From Bryobacterales bacterium (GTDB lineage: Bacteria > Acidobacteriota > Terriglobia > Bryobacterales > Bryobacteraceae), in assembly GCA_947467395.1 (NCBI GenBank), contig CANIIC010000016.1:1-41778 (forward strand): DNA of 41,778 nucleotides. Reading direction: 5' to 3'. Each line of letters starts with the position of its first letter. The first letter of the stretch is position 1. The notes beneath the pieces are model-generated. The model did not search any database and had not been told where the DNA came from. It saw only the letters and a program-made list of their open reading frames with translations. Below, in pieces: positions 1 to 6,954 of this stretch. The position numbers and the translations under genes are program-made.

Positions 1-1047
1 GATTACGCGCATCCGCCGTCGGATTCGATCGAGAAGATCACGCACTCCATCTGCACCCTGGAATTCGAAGATCATCGCCCGTTGTATGACTGGCTAATCC
101 AGCAGCTGGGGATCTTCGCGCCGCAGCAGATTGAATTCGATCGACTGAACATCACCTACACGCTGCTCAGCAAGCGTAAGCTGCTGGCATTGGTGCAGAA
201 CAATCTCGTTGCCGGCTGGGACGATCCCCGCATGCCCACTATCAGCGGCATGCGCCGCCGCGGCTACTCGCCTGAAGCGATTCGTACGTTCTGCAAGAAC
301 ATCGGCGTCTCGAAAACCAACGGCACCACCGAACTGCAGTTGCTGGAATACTTCGTCCGTGATGACCTCAACAAGCGCGCCTCGCGTGTGATGGCCGTGC
401 TGAATCCGTTGAAGGTGGTGATCGACAACTACCCCGACGATCTCGTCGAGCACATGGAAGCGATCAACAACCCGGAAGATGAAGCCGCGGGCAAGCGCAC
501 CGTGCCGTTTTCGAAGGTCCTTTACATTGAACAGGACGACTTCCGCGAAGACCCGCCCAAGCAGTTCTTCCGCTTGGCGCCGGGCCGTGAAGTGCGCCTG
601 CGCTACGGCTACTTCGTGAAGTGCGTCAGCGTGGTGAAGGATGACGCAGGCAACGTCATTGAAGTCCACTGCACCTACGATCCAGAGACGCGCGGCGGCA
701 ACGCGCCCCCCGACGGCCGCAAGGTGAAATCGACCATCCACTGGGTTTCCGCCTCGCACGCCGTGGATGCCGAAGTCCGCATCTACGAAACGCTGTTCGC
801 CAAAGAGAATCCAAACGATGTGCCCGAAGGTCAGGACTTTACCGTAAACCTGAACCCCCATTCGCTCGAAGTGTTGCAGGGCTGCAAGGTCGAGCCCAGC
901 TTGCGCGGCGTCGCCAAGGGTACGCGGTTCCAGTTCGAACGCCTCGGCTACTTCGCGGCGGATCCCGACGGCACTCCAGACCGGCCGGTCTTCAATCGCA
1001 CGGTCCCACTGCGCGATTCGTGGGCCAAGATCGAGAGCAAAGCGTAA
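1..1047 (+). CDS. glnS: Glutaminyl-tRNA synthetase, C-terminal part (5' end outside window)
   Basis: Partial gene. The reading frame is open from base 1, so the ORF-track start (a TTG at 82) is not the true start. It charges tRNA-Gln with glutamine in the cytoplasm. The upstream codons read [17 protein letters not shown], a strong GlnRS/GluRS class I signature. The class I KMSKS-like loop appears as [11 protein letters not shown], followed by [18 protein letters not shown], typical of GlnRS rather than GluRS. The rest is the anticodon-binding beta-barrel region, including the tRNA-synt_1c C-terminal motif [11 protein letters not shown]. About 348 residues are visible out of a usual 550-580. 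The stop TAA is followed with no gap by the ATG of the carbamoyltransferase gene, so the two are probably co-transcribed. Confidence 0.95.
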   Translation, partial: DYAHPPSDSIEKITHSICTLEFEDHRPLYDWLIQQLGIFAPQQIEFDRLNITYTLLSKRKLLALVQNNLVAGWDDPRMPTISGMRRRGYSPEAIRTFCKNIGVSKTNGTTELQLLEYFVRDDLNKRASRVMAVLNPLKVVIDNYPDDLVEHMEAINNPEDEAAGKRTVPFSKVLYIEQDDFREDPPKQFFRLAPGREVRLRYGYFVKCVSVVKDDAGNVIEVHCTYDPETRGGNAPPDGRKVKSTIHWVSASHAVDAEVRIYETLFAKENPNDVPEGQDFTVNLNPHSLEVLQGCKVEPSLRGVAKGTRFQFERLGYFAADPDGTPDRPVFNRTVPLRDSWAKIESKA

Positions 1048-2607
1048 ATGTCAGCCATTCTTGGATTGGGCGGCCTGCTGGGTGACGCAGCAGCTGCCGT
1101 GCTGCACAACGGCGAGCTCAAAGCTGCCGTCGAACAGAACAAGCTGACGCGGAGCACGCGTCCCGGTGAGATTCCGCAAGCCGCGGTCGCAGAAGCGTTG
1201 CGGCTGGCGGGCGTTACCCCGGAGCAAGTCACCTGCGTCGCCATTGTGCGCCCGTTCGCCCATGGCCCGGAGCCTGACTTTCACCTCGCCCTGCGCGAAC
1301 AGTTCCCGCGCGCCGAAATCATCGTCGTCGAACACCATCAGGCCCACGCGGCATCGGCATTCTACACTTCACCGTTCGAGCAATCGGCGGTCCTCACGCT
1401 GGATCATGCCGGCGATTTCCGCTGCGGCGCAAAGTGGATGGGCGAAGGCACACAGCTCCGCCTCGACCGCGAGTGGTATTATCCGGACTCGCTGGGCCGG
1501 CTCTATGGAGCCGTCACCGAACTGCTTGGGTTCCGGCCGGGTGCGGATGAACACAAGATCCAGTGGCTCTCGACAGCTGGTGATGCCCGGCATTTGCCGC
1601 TGTTCCGCGAGTTGCTATCCGACTCCGCCCGCCTCGACCCGACGTATTTCGACGGTCGCAGCGGCAGTGGATTGAATGAAAAATTTCTCAACCGTCTCGG
1701 CATCGGCACTCCCATCTCCAGCGCCGACGCAGGCCACATCGCGCATGCCCTGCAGAAGCGAGTGGAAGAAGTGGTCGCAGGCTTGGCTGGAGAGGGCGAG
1801 AATCTGTGCCTGGCCGGCGGCCTGTTCATGAACGTGCTGCTGGTGGAATCGCTGGAACGCTCCGGCCGCTGGAAGAACGTCTACGTACAGCCCGCTGCGG
1901 GCAATGCCGGAACCGCGATCGGCGCCGTTTATCACGTGTGGCACCAACTGCGTCGCCACCAGCGCCGCATGAACCCCAGCACCATGTTCCTGGGTCCCGC
2001 GGCGACGCCCGAGGAAATCAAGCAGATCCTGGAAAACTGCAAGCTCAAGTTCCAGCACATCCGCTCACAGGACCAGCTGTTAGCAACTGCTGTAAAAATG
2101 CTGGGCGAGCAGAAGATCATCGCCTGGATGCACGGTCGCATGGAGTTCGGACCTAGGGCCTTGGGCCACCGCAGCATTCTCGCTTCGCCACTCGATCCGT
2201 ATTCGACCGAGAACCTGAACGTCTATATCAAGCACCGTGAACCGTTCCGCAAGTTTGCCGCGTCCGTACCTGCAGAGTTAGCGTCACAATACTTTGACGT
2301 CGGCCCCAACGCGCGCAATCTGGCTACCGTAGGCCGCGTCCGCCCCGAACACAAAGCCACGTTCGCCGCGGCAATTCTGGGCAACGACAACCTGATCCGC
2401 GTCCACGTGGTCCACCAAGCCGACAACCCGCTCTACCATCGCCTGCTGCTCGAGGCCGGTAAAGCGACGGGACTTCCCGTGCTCTACAACACCAGCTTCA
2501 ATCTGTTCGGCGACCCTCTGGTCTCCACGCCTCGCGACGCAGTCCGCAGCTTCTACAGCTCGGGCATCGACGCTCTGTTCGTCGGCAACTTCCTCATCGA
2601 GAAGTAA
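1048..2607 (+). CDS. NodU/CmcH-family carbamoyltransferase
   Basis: A 519-residue protein of the NodU/CmcH/TobZ carbamoyltransferase family, which moves a carbamoyl group from carbamoyl phosphate to a hydroxyl of a sugar or natural product through an adenylated intermediate. The N-terminal Kae1-like domain has the metal-binding stretch EHHQAHAASAF (about residues 95-105) and LTLDHAGD. The C-terminal YrdC-like domain has HGRMEFGPRALGHRSI (about 360-375) and the closing LYNTSFNLFGDPLVSTPRDA. The N-terminus MSAILGLGGLLGDAAAAVL matches the family beta-strand start. It begins immediately after the glnS stop codon (TAAATG) with no Shine-Dalgarno of its own, suggesting translational coupling. The acceptor substrate cannot be told; no glycosyltransferase or antibiotic genes are nearby. 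Confidence 0.9.
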   Translation: MSAILGLGGLLGDAAAAVLHNGELKAAVEQNKLTRSTRPGEIPQAAVAEALRLAGVTPEQVTCVAIVRPFAHGPEPDFHLALREQFPRAEIIVVEHHQAHAASAFYTSPFEQSAVLTLDHAGDFRCGAKWMGEGTQLRLDREWYYPDSLGRLYGAVTELLGFRPGADEHKIQWLSTAGDARHLPLFRELLSDSARLDPTYFDGRSGSGLNEKFLNRLGIGTPISSADAGHIAHALQKRVEEVVAGLAGEGENLCLAGGLFMNVLLVESLERSGRWKNVYVQPAAGNAGTAIGAVYHVWHQLRRHQRRMNPSTMFLGPAATPEEIKQILENCKLKFQHIRSQDQLLATAVKMLGEQKIIAWMHGRMEFGPRALGHRSILASPLDPYSTENLNVYIKHREPFRKFAASVPAELASQYFDVGPNARNLATVGRVRPEHKATFAAAILGNDNLIRVHVVHQADNPLYHRLLLEAGKATGLPVLYNTSFNLFGDPLVSTPRDAVRSFYSSGIDALFVGNFLIEK

Positions 2608-2612
2608 CCCCG

Positions 2613-2645
2613 CAAATAGAAAGAGCCGCGGTTTCCCGCGGCTCT
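2613..2645. terminator. Bidirectional hairpin between carbamoyltransferase gene and recA
   Basis: A perfect 10-bp stem, AGAGCCGCGG / CCGCGGCTCT (2622-2631 and 2636-2645), with a TTTC loop sits between two convergent genes. On the minus strand the stem is followed by TTCTATTT, so it is a better intrinsic terminator for recA than for the plus-strand pair. Confidence 0.75.
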
Positions 2646-2671
2646 CGCTCCCTCGAATCGAAACTTCAGCC

Positions 2672-3760
2672 TTACCCGCGACTCCGTGCCGCCGTAGCTG
2701 TCGGTGCGGGCGCGGGTGCCGGAGCAGCTGCCGGAGCCTGAGGCGCGCCGTTCGCCGCTGCGGCATCCTTGGTCAACCCGAGCGCCTTGCGCAATTCGAC
2801 ATCCACGCGCTTGAACACGTCCGGATTGTCGCGCAGGAACTGCTTGGCGTTCTCGCGACCCTGGCCGATGCGTTCACCCTTGTAGCTGTACCAGGCACCG
2901 CTCTTCTCGACCAGATTCTTCTCGACGCCCAGATCGATCAGATCGCCTTCCTTCGAGATGCCTTCGCCGAACACGATGTCGAACTCGGCTTCGCGGAACG
3001 GCGGAGCCATCTTGTTCTTCACCACCTTGATCTTGGTGCGGTTGCCGATCACGACATCGCCGTCCTTGATCGCACTGATGCGGCGAATGTCGCAGCGCAC
3101 ACTGGAGTAGAACTTCAGCGCGCGGCCACCGGTCGTCGTTTCCGGGTTCCCGAACATCACACCGATCTTTTCGCGAATCTGGTTGATGAAGATCAGGCAG
3201 GTATTCGACTTATTCACCATGCCGGTCAGCTTGCGCATTGCCTGCGACATCAGCCGCGCATGTACGCCCATGAAGCTGTCGCCCATTTCGCCGTCGAGTT
3301 CGGCTTTCGGGACCAACGCCGCCACGGAGTCTACCACCAACACATCGATTGAGCCCGACGAGATCAGCGCGCTGGTGATTTCCAGAGCCTGTTCACCGTA
3401 ATCCGGCTGCGAGACCAACAGGTTGTCGATATCGACGCCCAGCTTGCGGGCATACACAGGGTCCAGCGCATGTTCCACGTCAATGTAGGCAGCCATGCCG
3501 CCTACCTTCTGCGCTTCGGCCACAACCTGCAACGCCAAGGTCGTCTTACCGGAGGATTCAGGACCGTAGATCTCGGAGATGCGCCCGCGCGGGAAACCGC
3601 CGATACCCAGCGCGAAGTCGACGGAGATGGAGCCGCTCGAAATGGACGGGACCGCCTGCACAGCCTGGCTACCCAAACGAATGACTGAGCCTTTGCCGAA
3701 CTGCTTCTCGATCTGGCCCAACGTGCTCACTAGAGCTTGACGGCGTTCTTTATCGTCCAT
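2672..3760 (-). CDS. recA: Recombinase RecA
   Basis: RecA recombinase (362 aa): ATP-dependent strand exchange, recombinational repair and co-protease for the SOS response. Walker A is GPESSGKTT (about residues 66-74); also visible are [15 protein letters not shown], the [20 protein letters not shown] stretch containing loop L2, and the [16 protein letters not shown]-terminal motif. The tail is unusual in being Ala/Pro-rich ([15 protein letters not shown]) rather than acidic. The ORF track extends to 3892, but the ATG at 3760 ([10 protein letters not shown]) aligns with RecA N-termini and has AAGGAG five bases upstream, so I chose it. Its promoter lies in the gap to the exported-protein gene. 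Residues needed for filament formation and ATP hydrolysis look intact. Confidence 0.98.
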   Translation of the reverse strand: MDDKERRQALVSTLGQIEKQFGKGSVIRLGSQAVQAVPSISSGSISVDFALGIGGFPRGRISEIYGPESSGKTTLALQVVAEAQKVGGMAAYIDVEHALDPVYARKLGVDIDNLLVSQPDYGEQALEITSALISSGSIDVLVVDSVAALVPKAELDGEMGDSFMGVHARLMSQAMRKLTGMVNKSNTCLIFINQIREKIGVMFGNPETTTGGRALKFYSSVRCDIRRISAIKDGDVVIGNRTKIKVVKNKMAPPFREAEFDIVFGEGISKEGDLIDLGVEKNLVEKSGAWYSYKGERIGQGRENAKQFLRDNPDVFKRVDVELRKALGLTKDAAAANGAPQAPAAAPAPAPAPTATAARSRG

Positions 3761-3809
3761 GAGGTCTCCTTCTTCTCCTTTTATTCTCCTATGGTAGCAG
3801 ACCCACCAC

Positions 3810-3842
3810 GGGAACGTGCATCTCGGGGGAACCTCAAGTATA
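3810..3842 (-). promoter_or_regulatory. Candidate recA promoter with GTTCCC direct repeat
   Basis: Read on the minus strand, this holds a TATACT -10-like hexamer (3842-3837) followed by two GTTCCC copies (3832-3827 and 3815-3810) with a 17-base period. recA is SOS-controlled in most bacteria, so the repeats could be a regulator site, but the spacing does not match a LexA box I know. No good -35 is visible because the upstream terminator is directly adjacent. Confidence 0.35.
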
Positions 3843-3846
3843 CCCA

Positions 3847-3887
3847 AGAAAAAAGCTGGTTCCCGCGCAATTTCGTCGGGAACCAGC
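3847..3887 (-). terminator. Rho-independent terminator of the exported-protein gene
   Basis: An 11-bp stem, GCTGGTTCCCG / CGGGAACCAGC (3855-3865, 3877-3887), with an 11-base loop. On the minus strand it is followed by TTTTTTCTT. It lies between the exported-protein gene and recA, so it separates those transcripts. Confidence 0.85.
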
Positions 3888-3920
3888 ATCAAGGGGCAAA
3901 CAACGGGGAAGGGGAAAGAT

Positions 3921-4379
3921 TTAAGACTGCGGCGTGCCGCTGGCGAGGCGCAGGGCCGTCTGCTCCAGAAGCGTGGCGCGCGTCACCAAGGCCAGGGCTT
4001 CGCCCTGAATCACGCCGCGTTTCTTGTGCGGGTTGTCACCGGCCAGCAGTTCCGTCTTGCGGTCCTGGAACACGGTGAGTAGCGTGACCAAATCCTGCAC
4101 CATCTTCCAGTCTTTCTGCTGCGCGGCGCTCAGATTCGGATTCATCGCGGCATATTCGGCCACCAATTCTTTCACTTTGGCCAGAGCCACATCCGCTTCC
4201 TTCATCTCCTGCTGCAGGTCCTGCGTGGGGAACCGCTTGTCCTTCAGTGTCACGGTCATCTTGCGATAGTCCGTCGCCAGGTCGCGAGCGTGATTCGCGA
4301 TCTGGCTCATGTGATCGCCGGCAAGCGCCGCCGAAGCGGTGAGCGTCAGGGTCAGTGCTAGAGTCATCAGGTTTTTCAT
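3921..4379 (-). CDS. Small exported helical protein of unknown function
   Basis: A 152-residue protein with a clear Sec signal peptide ([20 protein letters not shown], cleavage after ALA-like ASAALAG), so the mature part should be periplasmic. The rest is predicted to be almost entirely helical and charged, without cysteine pairs or a CXXCH heme motif. I do not recognise the family. It loosely resembles small periplasmic four-helix proteins such as cytochrome-b562-like ones, but no heme-binding His/Met pair could be assigned. The ATG at 4379 has GGAG eight bases upstream. It ends just before a strong terminator and may be transcribed together with the upstream DksA-like and HPF-like genes (46-base gap). 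Confidence 0.7.
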   Translation of the reverse strand: MKNLMTLALTLTLTASAALAGDHMSQIANHARDLATDYRKMTVTLKDKRFPTQDLQQEMKEADVALAKVKELVAEYAAMNPNLSAAQQKDWKMVQDLVTLLTVFQDRKTELLAGDNPHKKRGVIQGEALALVTRATLLEQTALRLASGTPQS

Positions 4380-4425
4380 GAGTTGTCTCCTATCTGTCTA
4401 CTGAGAGAATCGGGTCACGCGGCGG

Positions 4426-4803
4426 CTAGGCCGCGCGACGAAGAGCATGCATCGCACCGGGAACCGCGTGGTCCAGGCGATCCTGGCACGCCAGGCAATG
4501 CCGGGCCCACGGCACTGCGGACATCCTGCGTTCGCTGATCTGCATCTCGCACTCCAGGCATACGCCGTAGGAGCCTTCCTCGATGCGCGTCAGCGCACCG
4601 TGAATCTCGCGCAACATGTAAGCATTGTGATCCAGTGTCCGCACGGCCACTTCGCGCTCACTCGCCATCGCGAGTTGCTCCGTCTCTTCCGCCGTACGTT
4701 CGATGTGGATCGCCGTTCGGTCCTGCTTCCGCATTTGCCGCGTGATTTCCGCTTCCAGCTGGCGGAGGTTGTTTTCAAACGTCTTCACAATCGTCTCGTC
4801 CAT
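4426..4803 (-). CDS. TraR/DksA-type zinc-finger protein
   Basis: A 125-residue DksA/TraR-family protein. The N-terminal half is a coiled coil (FENNLRQLEAEITRQMRKQDRTAIH). The C-terminal half carries a C4 zinc finger: YGVCLECEMQISERR then RHCLACQD, both C-x2-C. Family members bind the RNA polymerase secondary channel and alter initiation, often with ppGpp; whether this one keeps the acidic coiled-coil tip of true DksA is not clear, and it is shorter than DksA (about 150 aa), so I give no gene symbol. GAGGAG lies eight bases before the ATG. It follows the HPF-like gene by 12 bases, so a stress or starvation operon is plausible. Confidence 0.85.
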   Translation of the reverse strand: MDETIVKTFENNLRQLEAEITRQMRKQDRTAIHIERTAEETEQLAMASEREVAVRTLDHNAYMLREIHGALTRIEEGSYGVCLECEMQISERRMSAVPWARHCLACQDRLDHAVPGAMHALRRAA

Positions 4804-4815
4804 TTGCGTCTCTCC

Positions 4816-5142
4816 TCAATCTCCAAATCGCGATGCGACACGAATGCGTGCCGTTCGCGGCGCGCGCAGCGAGCTCCGGTTCCGGTCCAGAACGGAAGCG
4901 GCCCGCTGCGCCGCCTGACGAGCGGCGGACGTGACGTCCGGATTCCGCTCGCTGACCACAATCGATTCACCGGTGCGTAGACGGAGTTGCACGTGAACGT
5001 TCATCCGCACTGGCTGCTCGACTACGACGTTTACAGCTCCCACCAAGCCAGCAAAGCGGCTCAGGGCCATCTGTAAGTCACGGTAGATCTGCTGGGCTTC
5101 TTGTCCCGTCAGTTCCCGTTGCGCCGTGATTTTGATTCGCAT
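4816..5142 (-). CDS. HPF/RaiA-like ribosome-associated protein (short form)
   Basis: A 108-residue protein resembling the single-domain hibernation-promoting factor/RaiA (S30AE, formerly sigma-54 modulation) family, which binds the 30S decoding region in stationary phase. Family-like features are the N-terminal strand MRIKITAQRELTG, the helix ending ALSRFAGLVGAVNVVVE, a second strand pair (MNVHVQLRLRTGESIVVSE) and a helix DVTSAARQAAQRAASVLDR. The tail is basic (RSSLRAPRTARIRVASRFG). It lacks the C-terminal dimerisation domain of long HPF. No strong Shine-Dalgarno is visible before the ATG. It is divergent from the NhaR-like regulator and upstream of the DksA-like gene. Confidence 0.7.
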   Translation of the reverse strand: MRIKITAQRELTGQEAQQIYRDLQMALSRFAGLVGAVNVVVEQPVRMNVHVQLRLRTGESIVVSERNPDVTSAARQAAQRAASVLDRNRSSLRAPRTARIRVASRFGD

Positions 5143-5182
5143 GGCTGTTTGCTACAGCCCCAAGATACGGAATTTGCATGAA

Positions 5183-5234
5183 ATCGACAATAAGGAAGTC
5201 TCGACTCTTTCCATCGGTTTTGTCGATGTATGAT
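5183..5234. promoter_or_regulatory. Inverted repeat and -10 element between divergent HPF-like and nhaR-like genes
   Basis: An 8-base inverted repeat ATCGACAA (5183-5190) / TTGTCGAT (5220-5227) spans the divergent gap. It is followed by TATGAT (5229-5234), a good -10 hexamer only seven bases before the ATG at 5242. LysR-type regulators often bind such sites and repress their own gene while controlling the divergent one. The operator role is inference. Confidence 0.45.
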
Positions 5235-5241
5235 AAGAGAC

Positions 5242-6141
5242 ATGGAATGGCTGAACTATCACCACCTGTACTACTTCTGGGTGGTTGCCAAGCAAGGCAG
5301 CATCGCACGCGCCGTGGATGAATTGCGGCTGGCGCAACCGACAATCAGCGGACAGTTGAAGCTTCTCGAAGATTCACTGGGAGAGAAGCTCTTCACGCGC
5401 GCCGGCCGCGGCCTCGCGCTTACGGAGGTAGGTCAACTCACCTATCGCTATGCCGACGAAATCTTCTCCCTCGGCCGTGAGTTTCAGGACGTCCTCAAAG
5501 GCCGCCCTGCCGGACGCCCCGTCCCTTTTCGCGTAGGCGTGTCAGATCTGGTCCCCAAGTTGATCGCGTATCGCATCCTGCAACCCGCATTGACACTGGG
5601 GGAACCCATTCAACTCATTTGTCGCGAAGACGCGCCCGAGGTCCTGCTGGCCGAGCTCTCGAATCATCAGCTCGACCTCGTGTTGGCCGACAGCCCGGTG
5701 CCATCGTCGATCCGCGTGAAGGCGTACAGTCACTTGTTGGGATCCTGCGGAGTGCTGCTGTTCGCGGCCCCGAAGCTGGCGGCGAAGTATCGGCGTGGGT
5801 TCCCAGGGAGCCTGGACGGAGCGCCTTTCCTGTTGCCAATGGAAGGCTCCACCCTGCGACGCGCACTCGACCAGTGGCTCGACCATTACGGCGTCCGCCC
5901 CCGTATCGTGGGTGAATTTCAGGACAGCGCGTTACTCAAGACCTTCGGCGAGGCCGAAGCTGGGATCTTCCCCGGACCTGCGGCGATTGAGAAGGAGATT
6001 CGCAAACATTACGGAGCGGCCGTGCTCGGTCCTGCCGGGGGAGTCAGTGAGCGATTCTACGCTCTTTCCGTCGAACGGAAGCTGAAGCATCCAGCTGTCC
6101 TCGCGATCTCCGAAGCGGCTCGCGAGACACTCTTCGCATAG
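5242..6141 (+). CDS. LysR-family regulator, NhaR-like
   Basis: A LysR-type transcription regulator of about 299 residues, closest in motif to NhaR. The N-terminus WLNYHHLYYFWVVAKQGSI and helix-turn-helix LRLAQPTISGQLKLLEDSLG are the NhaR version of the LysR HTH, followed by FTRAGRGLALTEVGQ. The effector domain includes FLLPMEGSTLRRALDQWLD and RIVGEFQDSALLKTFGEAEAGIF, also NhaR-like. NhaR senses Na+ in E. coli and activates nhaA, but no antiporter gene is present here, so the ligand is unknown. The ORF track starts at 5230; I prefer the ATG at 5242 because the 5230 codon overlaps a -10-like TATGAT, which would give an almost leaderless transcript. The 5230 start adds only MIRD. Confidence 0.9.
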   Translation: MEWLNYHHLYYFWVVAKQGSIARAVDELRLAQPTISGQLKLLEDSLGEKLFTRAGRGLALTEVGQLTYRYADEIFSLGREFQDVLKGRPAGRPVPFRVGVSDLVPKLIAYRILQPALTLGEPIQLICREDAPEVLLAELSNHQLDLVLADSPVPSSIRVKAYSHLLGSCGVLLFAAPKLAAKYRRGFPGSLDGAPFLLPMEGSTLRRALDQWLDHYGVRPRIVGEFQDSALLKTFGEAEAGIFPGPAAIEKEIRKHYGAAVLGPAGGVSERFYALSVERKLKHPAVLAISEAARETLFA

Positions 6142-6149
6142 AGACACGA

Positions 6150-6177
6150 AAGGCCGAACCCACGTGGGCCCGGCCTT
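6150..6177. terminator. Bidirectional hairpin after the nhaR-like gene
   Basis: AAGGCCG / CGGCCTT (6150-6156, 6171-6177) encloses the palindrome CCCACGTGGG, giving a long GC-rich hairpin between the convergent regulator and DUF465 genes. On the minus strand it is followed by TTTCGT; there is no long T run either way. Confidence 0.65.
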
Positions 6178-6206
6178 CAAACTACAACGGCGCAGCTGAT
6201 GCGGCG

Positions 6207-6443
6207 TTACGCCACCTGAGCAGCTGCCGCTCGGGAGAGAATCATGTTGATCTCATCCTTCAAGCGGAGTTTCTGCTTCTTCAGGCGATGCTCGACCTCG
6301 TCTTCGGCTAGCGTCACACTCCCCTTGGACTCCAGTTGTTCGAGCTGTTTGTGATACAGCGAGTGCTCTTCAATCAGAGACCGGAAATGCGCGTCCGTCG
6401 CCATCAGATGCGCCATCAATTCTTCGTTATTTGCTTGCTCCAT
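6207..6443 (-). CDS. DUF465 (YdcH-like) small protein
   Basis: A 78-residue helical protein with the DUF465 pattern: LIEEHSLYHKQLEQLE, then VTLAEDEVEHRLKKQKLRLKDEINMIL, the typical basic 'LKK.KLRLKDEI' ending. Function of the family is not established. The ORF track runs to 6509, but the ATG at 6443 (MEQANNEELM) has AGAGGTG about seven bases upstream and gives the usual family length, so it is preferred. It stands alone between two transcription units. Confidence 0.85.
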   Translation of the reverse strand: MEQANNEELMAHLMATDAHFRSLIEEHSLYHKQLEQLESKGSVTLAEDEVEHRLKKQKLRLKDEINMILSRAAAAQVA

Positions 6444-6546
6444 CGGTGACACCTCTTTCCTTACATCTTTCTTCTTGAGGGCCACGCCGAGTCTGTCTCG
6501 GTGGGTCACCTAGCGATCCTTATCGACCGTAGGCAACCACAACGTA

Positions 6547-6954
6547 TCACTTTTGCCGGGTCATGACAATGGCCGATTCGCCTGAATCCGCATAGTAGCC
6601 GGGGCGCGTTCCGGAGGCTTGAAAACCGGCCGTTTCGTACAACCGAATGGCCCCCAGATTGCTGGCCCGAACCTCCAGAAACCAGGTTCCCGGAGCCGCC
6701 TCCATCGCCGTCTGCAACAGGGCCCGACCGACTCCGGCACGACGCGCGGAAGGAGCCACCGCGAGGTTCAATATTTCACTTTCCCCCGGTGCGGTTTGGC
6801 GTGTCACGATGAAGCCGCACACCCCGTCCTTCTCTGCCACCCAGCAGCTGTAGTTCAAGTAGTCAGAGGGGTTCCATTGGGATGCCTGGGGGCAGGCCGC
6901 CTGCACTTCTCCAATCGCCGCAAGATCGACCGGTAACGCAGGGCGCAGGATCAT
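6547..6954 (-). CDS. RimI-like GNAT N-acetyltransferase
   Basis: A 135-residue GNAT acetyltransferase resembling RimI, which acetylates the N-terminal alanine of ribosomal protein S18 or other protein N-termini. The acetyl-CoA motif A is ILNLAVAPSARRAGVGRALL (R-x-x-G-V-G), followed by FLEVRASNLGAIRLYETAGF, the RimI-type 'EVR.SN..A..LYE..GF' motif. The ORF track begins at 7161 inside the upstream gene; the true start is the ATG at 6954, which overlaps the upstream TGA in an ATGA, so translation is coupled. Bacterial rimI often sits with tsaB/tsaD, which are not seen here. The peptide substrate is not certain. Confidence 0.85.
   Translation of the reverse strand: MILRPALPVDLAAIGEVQAACPQASQWNPSDYLNYSCWVAEKDGVCGFIVTRQTAPGESEILNLAVAPSARRAGVGRALLQTAMEAAPGTWFLEVRASNLGAIRLYETAGFQASGTRPGYYADSGESAIVMTRQK

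Noticed and set aside
94-861. 255-residue minus-strand ORF opposite glnS
   Set aside because: It is a shadow of the clearly recognised GlnRS frame, with low-complexity Val/His/Arg composition and no family match.
3761-3892. 44-residue N-terminal extension of RecA
   Set aside because: Not found in RecA proteins; it would read through the promoter and the terminator arm, and the ATG at 3760 has a good Shine-Dalgarno.
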